A stretch of 64,000 nucleotides of DNA from Candidatus Pelagibacter sp. (lineage in GTDB: Bacteria; Pseudomonadota; Alphaproteobacteria; Pelagibacterales; Pelagibacteraceae): NCBI GenBank assembly GCA_028097645.1, contig JAOHEU010000001.1, positions 28,397 through 92,396 of the forward strand, written 5' to 3'. Shown in pieces: positions 25,609 through 33,047 of the stretch. How positions within the stretch are numbered: position 1 is the first letter of the stretch; each line of letters begins with the position of its first letter. Position numbers and translations under genes: made by a program. A model generated the notes under the pieces. That model saw nothing but the letters and a program-made list of their open reading frames with translations. It ran no database searches and was not told where the DNA came from.

Positions 25609-26601
25609 GGTTTCAATATCTTTTTTAATTATATCAGGTATAGAAATTTCTTTTTTTAGATTTTGTGTAAATCTATTATATTTATTTTGTCCTGGGTACA
25701 TTATTTCTTTAACACCTTTAATTTTTGGAAGTTTTTTTATTGTTTTAATATTATCTTTTATTCTCTGATTGTAATTTTTTTGAAATAAATTTGCTTTAAA
25801 AGTTATGAACAGATGACCTATATTTTGTGGACCAGAAAAATCATCAAAAGGATCTTTAACACGTCCTGCATGATTTCCACCTGTTAAAACTCCACTTAAA
25901 ATATCAACCATCCAAGCAAGACCTGATCCTCTAAACCCTGCTATTGGTAATTGAACTCCTGCTAATGCTTTTTTTGCATCTGTTGTTGGGTTACCAAATT
26001 TATCTAAAGCTACACCTTCTGGAATTTTTTGATTATTTCTTGCAGCTACTCTAATTTTTCCTCTATTAATCACAGAGATAGATGTATCTAAAATAAAAGG
26101 AATTTTTGAACCAGTAGGCGTTCCAAAGCAAACTGGGTTTGTGCCAAATAAACTTTTTAAAGCACCATGTGGAGCAACTGCTGGTGGTGCATTGGTATAA
26201 ATCATTGCAATTAAATTTTTCTTTACAGCTTGTTCAGCGTAGTAACCTGACAATCCATAGTGACCACTATTTTTAACAGCAACCATTCCAATTCCAGTTT
26301 TTTGAGCATGTTTAATTGCAGTTTTAATTCCAAGATCTGCAGCTACAAAGCCAATACTATTATTTGCATCAATGTGAGAAATAGATTGTGAAATTTTTTT
26401 AATTTTAATTTTAGGTTTTGGATTAATTACTTTTTTTGAAATACGATCGCAGTACATTTTTAGTCGAGATAGACCGTGTCCGTAGGCTCCAACTAATTCT
26501 GCATTAATTAATGCATTAGCTGAAATCAAAGCATGATCTTTGCTAAGACCATATTTTTGAAATATTTTTATGATTTCTTTTTTAAGAATTGGGGTTTTCA
26601 C
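25594..26601 (-). CDS. Malate/L-lactate dehydrogenase (Ldh_2) family protein
   Basis: A 335-residue NAD(P)-dependent 2-hydroxyacid dehydrogenase of the Ldh_2 family (distinct from Rossmann-fold lactate dehydrogenases). The family marks are AYGHGLSRL at 39-47 and NSGHYG at 111-116, with H42, R46 and H114 as likely catalytic or binding residues. The family includes malate, ureidoglycolate and sulfolactate (ComC) dehydrogenases. It begins two bases after the stop of the tauC-like gene and is probably cotranscribed with tauABC, which makes a sulfonated hydroxyacid a sensible candidate. Its 3' end overlaps miniprotein 2. Confidence 0.83.
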   Translation of the reverse strand: MKTPILKKEIIKIFQKYGLSKDHALISANALINAELVGAYGHGLSRLKMYCDRISKKVINPKPKIKIKKISQSISHIDANNSIGFVAADLGIKTAIKHAQKTGIGMVAVKNSGHYGLSGYYAEQAVKKNLIAMIYTNAPPAVAPHGALKSLFGTNPVCFGTPTGSKIPFILDTSISVINRGKIRVAARNNQKIPEGVALDKFGNPTTDAKKALAGVQLPIAGFRGSGLAWMVDILSGVLTGGNHAGRVKDPFDDFSGPQNIGHLFITFKANLFQKNYNQRIKDNIKTIKKLPKIKGVKEIMYPGQNKYNRFTQNLKKEISIPDIIKKDIETLIKK

Positions 26602-26603
26602 GA

Positions 26604-28514
26604 TTACCCTTTACCACGCCATGGAATATATTTGTCTATAAGTTTTCTTAAAGTTACATCAAATAGTAACCCAAGCATCCCCATTACAAAAATTGTGATC
26701 CAAATAACCTCATATTGGAAGTATTTTTTAGCTACATTTTCAACAAAACCAATACCAGTGGTTCCTGCTAAAAACTCAGCTGCAACTAATGTTCCCCAAC
26801 ACATACCAATTGCAACTCTAACACCAGTTAAAATCTCTGGTAATGAATTTGGAAATATTACATATCTGAGTATTTGCCATCTAGAAGCACCTAATGAGTG
26901 AGATGCATGAATTTTGGATAATTGAGTTCCAGATGCACCAGCTCTAGCAGATATAATCATTATAGAAAACGATACCATAAATAGTAAAAATACTTTTCCA
27001 ACGTTATCAATACCTAAAACAGATATGATAAGAGGGGCCCACGCTAGAGGGGGTACAGGTCTATAAAGCTCAATTAATGGATCAAAAAATCCTTTTGCAA
27101 ATCTATTTAGACCCATGAATAATCCCAAAGGTACACCAAATATAATCCCAAGAATTAAACCTAAAAACACTCTTAAAAAAGAGTCCCATATGTGACCCAT
27201 TGGAACAGGTATTTTAAATAAACTAAACTCACCAGTTACAACACTTAAAACATTACTTTTAAAGTTAGGCTTAACCACACCAAATTCATTATGAACAGGG
27301 TACTTGCCGGGTATTATATCAGCGATCCAATCAGGTAAAATAAAGCCAACTATTTTACTAACATCCATCATTTCAAACCAAAGTAATGGAATATTTTTAA
27401 ATCCAACACTAGGTTTTGATAAAAGGATAAATTTATTCAATGTATCCGAAGGCTTAGGTAGCCACCTACCTGATCCTTGTTCAGAACAATTAGGACCACT
27501 GGATACAATTGTTCCAGCTGGAAATAATAAAATATCAACTAATCTTAAAGAGCCTTGCTCATTTTTTTGAACTTCATCAAATGTAAGTATCGATTTTTGC
27601 ATCCCATCTAATGTATTGGGTGGGAAAATACTTGCGTATTCAATTCTTCTTGCAATTTTAAGAACATCTTTTGCTAGGGTTGAGGCTATCTCTTCGCTAT
27701 CACTTGCAGCTTTTCTAAATGCCTTAACATCATCTTTAATTTCCTTCATAACTGACTTGTATTGGAAATTGTGATTTCTTAATTTAAAGAATTGATCGCT
27801 AATAACTTTTAATTCTTGAGCGGCTGCATCAAATTTTAATCCCTTATCAGTTTTTGGAATAGTAGGGACCTCAACTGTATTCTCTACAGCAGTACCTGAA
27901 GCACCCCAACCACCTTCAGCTTGAGCATCTTGCAATCTTTTATTTCTTTGCTCTGCTGTTTCATATGGGTAATCTTCTTTTTGAAATTCAATTGATAATT
28001 GATCAATCTTATTTGCAAGCTCACTTATTTTAACTTTTGTTTCATTATCTAATAAATTTTCATTAGTCAGTAATGGAATAGTTGATTTTGTTTTATCAAT
28101 TAATCCAATTAAAAAAGATCTATGTTGTTCATTAATATCTTTTGAATTTTGAATTTCATTTTTAAGCTTAATTATATTTTTATTTTCAGCTTTAATAATT
28201 GATGTGCTTTTGAATTCTCTTTCTTCAATAGGAAACAAATATTTTAATGATAATAAAGAGTCATTTACTTTACCAACTTGACACAATTCATTAGCTGATT
28301 GAGGGTAAAATGATTTTGCAATATCCCAAGAATAATAAAGCCAAGTTAATAATATGACACTACTACCAACAATGATCCAGTGAGTACCACCTTTTGCTCT
28401 TTCTGGATTTCCAAAAACAGCATCTACTTTTTCAGTTCGAATAAGTTTTCGGCCGTACATAACGCAACCAATGATGGCTACAATAATTGCAAAGGTTATA
28501 AATTGAGTAAACAT
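26604..28514 (-). CDS. tauC: Taurine-type ABC transporter permease with large N-terminal extension
   Basis: A 636-residue membrane protein. The C-terminal 210 residues form a TauC/SsuC-type BPD_transp_1 domain, with an EAA-like loop (HASHSLGASRWQIL) near residue 545. The usual length is about 280 residues. Here two extra TM segments (about residues 4-22 and 47-66) enclose the start of a roughly 330-residue soluble region rich in Lys, Glu and Asn, with coiled-coil-like stretches, presumably periplasmic. The frame is continuous, so this is an insertion or fusion and not an assembly of two genes. It is encoded two bases downstream of the tauB gene. Confidence 0.85.
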   Translation of the reverse strand: MFTQFITFAIIVAIIGCVMYGRKLIRTEKVDAVFGNPERAKGGTHWIIVGSSVILLTWLYYSWDIAKSFYPQSANELCQVGKVNDSLLSLKYLFPIEEREFKSTSIIKAENKNIIKLKNEIQNSKDINEQHRSFLIGLIDKTKSTIPLLTNENLLDNETKVKISELANKIDQLSIEFQKEDYPYETAEQRNKRLQDAQAEGGWGASGTAVENTVEVPTIPKTDKGLKFDAAAQELKVISDQFFKLRNHNFQYKSVMKEIKDDVKAFRKAASDSEEIASTLAKDVLKIARRIEYASIFPPNTLDGMQKSILTFDEVQKNEQGSLRLVDILLFPAGTIVSSGPNCSEQGSGRWLPKPSDTLNKFILLSKPSVGFKNIPLLWFEMMDVSKIVGFILPDWIADIIPGKYPVHNEFGVVKPNFKSNVLSVVTGEFSLFKIPVPMGHIWDSFLRVFLGLILGIIFGVPLGLFMGLNRFAKGFFDPLIELYRPVPPLAWAPLIISVLGIDNVGKVFLLFMVSFSIMIISARAGASGTQLSKIHASHSLGASRWQILRYVIFPNSLPEILTGVRVAIGMCWGTLVAAEFLAGTTGIGFVENVAKKYFQYEVIWITIFVMGMLGLLFDVTLRKLIDKYIPWRGKG

Positions 28515-28515
28515 T

Positions 28516-29313
28516 TTATGTATCTTTACCCATTATTTCTTCTTCCATATTCCATATCATTGTTAAAATTTCTTCTCTTTTACTGGTAAAATCTTTTAAA
28601 TTTTTAATATCTCTTAAATCTTCTTTTAGTCCCATTGATGCAAAAGGAAGATTATACTCTTTATGTATTCTTCCTGGTCTTGGAGCCATTACATATAGCC
28701 TTTCCCCAAGCAACAATGCTTCTTCAACCGAGTGAGTAATTAAAATAATTGTTTTTCCAGTTTCTTTCCAAATTTTTAAAACTAAAGACTGCATCTTTTC
28801 TCTAGTGAGTGCATCAAGAGCTCCCAAAGGTTCATCCATTAAAATCAAATCTGGATCGTTAATCAAACATCTTGCAAGAGCTACTCTTTGTTGCATCCCA
28901 CCTGACAATTGATAGGTAGGAGTGTTACCAAATCCTTGAAGACCAACAATCTCAAGCCATTCATCTACTTTTTTGGCTGTTTCAATTGGATCTTCTTTTT
29001 TCATTCTTAATCCAAAATTCACATTTTCAGCCACAGTTAGCCATTCAAATAAAGCACCTTGTTGAAATACCATTCCTCTTTCAACACCAGGTCCATTTAT
29101 TTCATTATTGCCTAATGTAATTTGACCTGAAGTTGGCCTTAAAAATCCAGCTGTAATGTTTAGTAAAGTTGTTTTCCCACATCCAGAGGGACCAAGAACT
29201 GTTAAAAGTTCTCCTTTTTTAAGAGTGAAGTTTACATCTTTTAAAGCATGAACAGTTTCTCCTTTAGGAGTTTTAAAAATCATGTTTAGATTTTGAGAAA
29301 CCAAATCACTCAT
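28516..29313 (-). CDS. tauB: Taurine-type ABC transporter ATP-binding protein
   Basis: A 265-residue ATPase with Walker A GPSGCGKTT at 41-49, signature LSGGM at 136-140 and Walker B LILMDEP at 156-162. This is the TauB/SsuB/NrtD family that energises uptake of taurine, sulfonates or nitrate. It lies between the binding-protein gene, from which it is separated by a terminator-like hairpin, and the tauC-like gene. The divergent taurine aminotransferase gene supports taurine as the cargo. Confidence 0.9.
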   Translation of the reverse strand: MSDLVSQNLNMIFKTPKGETVHALKDVNFTLKKGELLTVLGPSGCGKTTLLNITAGFLRPTSGQITLGNNEINGPGVERGMVFQQGALFEWLTVAENVNFGLRMKKEDPIETAKKVDEWLEIVGLQGFGNTPTYQLSGGMQQRVALARCLINDPDLILMDEPLGALDALTREKMQSLVLKIWKETGKTIILITHSVEEALLLGERLYVMAPRPGRIHKEYNLPFASMGLKEDLRDIKNLKDFTSKREEILTMIWNMEEEIMGKDT

Positions 29314-29339
29314 AAGAATATTTTATATTAGAATATTTT

Positions 29340-29378
29340 AAAAAAATAGGCACCAACTATTTCTAATTGGCGCCTATT
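29340..29378 (-). terminator. Terminator-like hairpin between tauA and tauB
   Basis: On the minus strand AATAGGCGCCAA pairs with TTGGTGCCTATT (12 bp with one G-U) around a 10-nt loop, followed by seven T. The wobble pair works only on this strand, which supports a minus-strand attenuator that gives more TauA than TauB and TauC. Confidence 0.75.
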
Positions 29379-29401
29379 AAAATTTATTTTACGCTCTTAA
29401 A

Positions 29402-30343
29402 TTATAGAGGTAAAAAGCTTGTATCAACTGCTCCGTCTGGAGTACCCATTCCTTTTAAGAAACCAGCAAGGTTTCCAGAAGTCATAGATTGTTCAGTTTC
29501 TGAAGGTGTAAGAAATTTAAATCCACCGATTGTTTCTTTCATATCACCAAGTTTCATTTCAGCGTCTTTTGCTATTACGTTCATATCTGATTTACCTGAA
29601 GCGTATCTAGCATTTGCTTCGTGAGTTACTTCGATGAAAGTTCTTAACATTCCTGGATTTTCTTTCATGAACTTGTCAGTTACAGATGTAATATCTATAC
29701 CTAAGATACCAGCATCTCTAGCTTCTTGAACTGTTAACAGTCTTGTTCCAACTGCAGTTGCAGCTTTGATTGAGTTACCACCAAATAGACAAGCCATAAC
29801 AACGTCACCACTTACTAAAGCAGCAGCACCTTCTTCTGGGTCCATTTGAATAACATCCATTTTAGATCTGTCAGCACCAACAACTTTCATACTTTCGTCA
29901 AAAACGTATTCAGCCATTGTTCCTAGTGGAACAGCAACTTTTTTACCTTCTAACTCAGAACCATTTGCTTTTGTAATTCCAGAAGCGTTAGATGTAACAC
30001 AAGTTGTTCCACCCATTCCGTATTCCATAGCAATGTCTACAAGTTTTAAAGGAGCTTTTGATTTAACAGCGTTGATAAAAGGTACTAAACCTTGTGAGTA
30101 AGAAATATCAATATCTCCTGCTAACATAGCATCAGTCATTGCACCACCGTTTGAAAAGTTAGTCCATTTAACTGGAACACCTAGTGCTTTTTCGTAGATA
30201 CCTTTTACTTTATCTTCTTGGTTTGGCGTTGGCCATTCTAGAAAGAATGCAACTCTTACTTCTTTAGCTGCAGAGTTTGCAACTGATATAGAAAGGTTAA
30301 GAGCAACGATTGATCCAAGAATAAAACTTAATATTTTTTTCAT
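29402..30343 (-). CDS. tauA: Taurine-type ABC transporter substrate-binding protein
   Basis: A 313-residue periplasmic protein with a signal peptide cleaved after about residue 24 (SVANSA). It is of the TauA/SsuA/NMT1 type. The start is set by a strong AGGGG site eight bases upstream, and a promoter with TTGACA is present at 30420-30448. It is the first gene of tauABC and is divergent from taurine:pyruvate aminotransferase and alanine dehydrogenase, which makes taurine or a close analogue the expected ligand. Specificity cannot be proved from sequence, and many SAR11 TauA-like proteins may take other sulfonates. Confidence 0.88.
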   Translation of the reverse strand: MKKILSFILGSIVALNLSISVANSAAKEVRVAFFLEWPTPNQEDKVKGIYEKALGVPVKWTNFSNGGAMTDAMLAGDIDISYSQGLVPFINAVKSKAPLKLVDIAMEYGMGGTTCVTSNASGITKANGSELEGKKVAVPLGTMAEYVFDESMKVVGADRSKMDVIQMDPEEGAAALVSGDVVMACLFGGNSIKAATAVGTRLLTVQEARDAGILGIDITSVTDKFMKENPGMLRTFIEVTHEANARYASGKSDMNVIAKDAEMKLGDMKETIGGFKFLTPSETEQSMTSGNLAGFLKGMGTPDGAVDTSFLPL

Positions 30344-30419
30344 TTATTCCCCTTAGTTAATTTAATTAAATTCCACATATTAAAATTCAATTTTGGAGCG
30401 ATGTAAAACAAAAAAAGAT

Positions 30420-30448
30420 AATTAAGTTACAATCTATGGTTGTGTCAA
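30420..30448 (-). promoter_or_regulatory. Promoter of tauABC operon
   Basis: On the minus strand TTGACA (30448-30443) and TTAATT (30425-30420) are separated by exactly 17 bases, about 75 bases before the tauA start codon. Confidence 0.6.
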
Positions 30449-30452
30449 TATT

Positions 30453-30467
30453 ATACTTTTAAAGTAT
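30453..30467. promoter_or_regulatory. Palindrome in the tauA-tpa divergent region
   Basis: ATACTTT-T-AAAGTAT is a 15-bp odd palindrome with 7-base arms, placed just upstream of the tauA -35 box and about 70 bases before tpa. It is a candidate operator controlling both directions. Confidence 0.4.
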
Positions 30468-30536
30468 TTATTTTAGTCTAGAGAGGGCGTAGATTTAAAA
30501 ATACAAATTTAAAATAATATAAAGAGAGAAACTTTT

Positions 30537-31883
30537 ATGAGCTCAGAAAACAGAACTTCAGTTCCAAATTCATTAAATGAACATTGGATGCCGTTTACAT
30601 CTAATAAAGATTTTAAAGCAAACCCAAGATTAATTACTGAAGCTAAGGGAGTTTATTTAAAGACGCATCATGGAAAAACACAAATTGATGCAAGCTCAGG
30701 ATTATTTTGTAATCCTTTAGGTCATGGTAGAAAAGAAATTACAGAAGCAGTAACAAAACAACTTGATACTTTAGATTACGCTCAACCATTTCAACAAGGT
30801 TTTGGTGGATCGTTTGAATTAGCTTCAAAAATTTCAAAACATACTCCAGGTGATTTAAATAAAATGTTTTTTACAATTTGTGGATCAACAGCAGTTGAAA
30901 CTGCTATTAAAATCGCAGTTGCATATCACAGAGCAAAAGGAGATGCGCAAAGATTTAGATTTGTAGGACGTGAAAGAGGTTATCACGGAATGAATATCGG
31001 ATGTGTTTCAGTTGGTGGAATGGTTAATAATGTTAAAACTTTTGCAAGTATTTTAATGCCAGGTGTTCAGCACATAAGACACACTCATCTACCAGAACAT
31101 AAATTTGTAAGTGGTCAACCAGAAACAGGTGATTATTTAGCGAATGATCTTGAGACTATTTGTCAAAACTTTGGTGGAGAAAATATTGCAGCATGTATTG
31201 TTGAGCCTATTGCAGGATCAACTGGAACATTAGTTCCACCTAAAGGATACTTACAAAAGCTTAGAGAAATTTGTGATAAACATGGAATACTTCTTATCTT
31301 TGATGAAGTAATTACTGGTTGGGGTAGAACAGGTTCTAAGTTTGGTGCACATGAGTTTGGTGTAACACCAGATATTATGACAATGGCAAAAGCTACAACT
31401 AATGGAGTTGTTCCAATGGGTGTTGTTGCATGTCATGATGATATTTATGATGCGGTAATGGATGCTTCACCAACTGGTGCAGTTGAATTGTTTCATGGAT
31501 ATACTTATTCAGGAATTCCAGTTGCAGTAGCTGCAGCCTTAGCAGTTCAAGATATTTTTGAAAAAGATGATATTTTTAATAGAGCTAAAAACTTAGCACC
31601 ATATTTCCAAAAAGGTTTGTTCTCTCTTCAAGACTTAGAGTCGGTAGATAACATTAGAGGATATGGAATGATGGGTGGTATTGATATGAAATTAAATACT
31701 AAACCAGGTAAAGCAGGTTACGAATGTTTTAAAGCTTGTTATGAAGCTGGAGTTAATTTTAAAGCTACAGGTGATTGCTTAATTATTGCTCCACAGTTTA
31801 TATGTGAAGAAAAACATATTGATGAAATTATTGATAAACTGAGAACAGGTATCACTAACTATCAAAAAAACCAAAAAAACTAA
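30537..31883 (+). CDS. tpa: Taurine:pyruvate aminotransferase
   Basis: A 448-residue class III PLP-dependent aminotransferase. The DEVITG motif (D256) and the PLP lysine K285 are present, with the HGYTYSG segment near residue 325. The family moves the amino group of taurine to pyruvate, giving sulfoacetaldehyde and alanine. Omega-amino acid aminotransferases for beta-alanine or GABA are similar, but the neighbours tauABC and alanine dehydrogenase fit Tpa well: alanine dehydrogenase regenerates the pyruvate and releases ammonia. Sulfoacetaldehyde acetyltransferase is not in the window. A GAGAG site precedes the ATG. Confidence 0.85.
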   Translation: MSSENRTSVPNSLNEHWMPFTSNKDFKANPRLITEAKGVYLKTHHGKTQIDASSGLFCNPLGHGRKEITEAVTKQLDTLDYAQPFQQGFGGSFELASKISKHTPGDLNKMFFTICGSTAVETAIKIAVAYHRAKGDAQRFRFVGRERGYHGMNIGCVSVGGMVNNVKTFASILMPGVQHIRHTHLPEHKFVSGQPETGDYLANDLETICQNFGGENIAACIVEPIAGSTGTLVPPKGYLQKLREICDKHGILLIFDEVITGWGRTGSKFGAHEFGVTPDIMTMAKATTNGVVPMGVVACHDDIYDAVMDASPTGAVELFHGYTYSGIPVAVAAALAVQDIFEKDDIFNRAKNLAPYFQKGLFSLQDLESVDNIRGYGMMGGIDMKLNTKPGKAGYECFKACYEAGVNFKATGDCLIIAPQFICEEKHIDEIIDKLRTGITNYQKNQKN

Positions 31884-31894
31884 TTAGTTTTTTT
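31873..31894 (+). terminator. Palindrome at the tpa stop codon
   Basis: A perfect 22-base palindrome (seven A, CTAATTAG, seven T) overlaps the tpa TAA and precedes ald. It could form a weak hairpin ending in T and moderate readthrough into ald; low GC in the stem makes this uncertain. Confidence 0.35.
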
Positions 31895-31924
31895 AATAAC
31901 TAATAATAAAGAGAGAGAGACGTA

Positions 31925-33043
31925 ATGAAGATAGGCGTACCTAAAGAAATTAAACCTCAAGAAAACAGAATAGGTCTTACACCGGAAAGTGTTAAAATCT
32001 TAGTGACAGAAGGTCATGAGGTAATCGTTGAAAACAATGGTGGATTTGAAGCAGGTTTTGAAAATGATCAATACACAAATGTAGGTGCAAAAATTGCAAA
32101 TAGTGCTGCTGATATTTTTAATGATGCGGAAATTATTGTTAAAGTTAAAGAACCTCAAAAAGTTGAGGTAGATATGATTAGAGAAAATCAAATTGTATAC
32201 ACTTATCTTCATCTAGCAGCTGCAAAAGAATTAACTGCAGGGCTTATTAAATCTAAAAGTATTAACATTGCTTATGAAACTGTAACTGATGATAATGGAA
32301 GATTGCCTTTACTTGCACCAATGAGCGCGGTTGCAGGTAGAATGTCAGTTCAAGCAGGAGCACATTGTTTGGAAAAAAATCAAAAAGGAAGAGGACTTTT
32401 ATTAGGTGGAGCACCAGGAGTTTCAGGAGGAAAAGTTGTTATTTTAGGTGGTGGAGTTGTTGGAGAAAATGCAGCTGTGATTGCAACTGGGATGCAAGCA
32501 GAAGTTCATATAGTAGATAAGTCTGAAGCAAGATTAAAACAACTTGTTGAAATGTTTGGAGATAAAATAATCCCACAACAAAGTGATAAAATTGATCTAA
32601 ACAAATTGGTTTCTGAAGCTGATCTTTTAGTTGGAGGTGTTTTAATTCCAGGAGCAGAAGCTCCAAAATTAGTGACACGTGATATGATTAAGTCAATGAA
32701 ACGTGGTTCAGTAATTGTTGATGTTGCAATTGATCAAGGTGGATGTGTTGAAACAAGTAAACCAACTACTCATGGCGATCCAACATATATTGTTGATGAT
32801 GTAGTTCATTATTGTGTTGCAAACATGCCAGGTGGGGTTCCAAGAACTTCAACTCTTGCATTAAATAATGCAACTTTACCTTTCTTAGTAAAACTTGCTA
32901 ACAATGGTTATCAAAAAGCTTTAGGTGAAGATAAAAACTTTTTAGCAGGATTAAATGTTCACAAAGGTCATGTAACTTACAAAGCAGTAGCAGATGTTTT
33001 TGGACATGATTATGTTGCCCCAGAAGAGGCCATTAAAATTTAA
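31925..33043 (+). CDS. ald: Alanine dehydrogenase
   Basis: A 372-residue NAD-dependent enzyme that deaminates L-alanine to pyruvate and ammonium. The N-terminal segment (PKEIKPQENRIGLTP), the lysine in VKEPQ and the histidine in YLHLAAA match the substrate-binding residues of Ald, and the NAD site appears as a GGGVVG motif near residue 177. Full length. A run of GAGAGAG precedes the start. It lies directly after tpa, where it would recycle the alanine made by transamination of taurine, and four bases before the dimethylglycine dehydrogenase-like gene. Confidence 0.92.
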   Translation: MKIGVPKEIKPQENRIGLTPESVKILVTEGHEVIVENNGGFEAGFENDQYTNVGAKIANSAADIFNDAEIIVKVKEPQKVEVDMIRENQIVYTYLHLAAAKELTAGLIKSKSINIAYETVTDDNGRLPLLAPMSAVAGRMSVQAGAHCLEKNQKGRGLLLGGAPGVSGGKVVILGGGVVGENAAVIATGMQAEVHIVDKSEARLKQLVEMFGDKIIPQQSDKIDLNKLVSEADLLVGGVLIPGAEAPKLVTRDMIKSMKRGSVIVDVAIDQGGCVETSKPTTHGDPTYIVDDVVHYCVANMPGGVPRTSTLALNNATLPFLVKLANNGYQKALGEDKNFLAGLNVHKGHVTYKAVADVFGHDYVAPEEAIKI

Positions 33044-33047
33044 TTAA

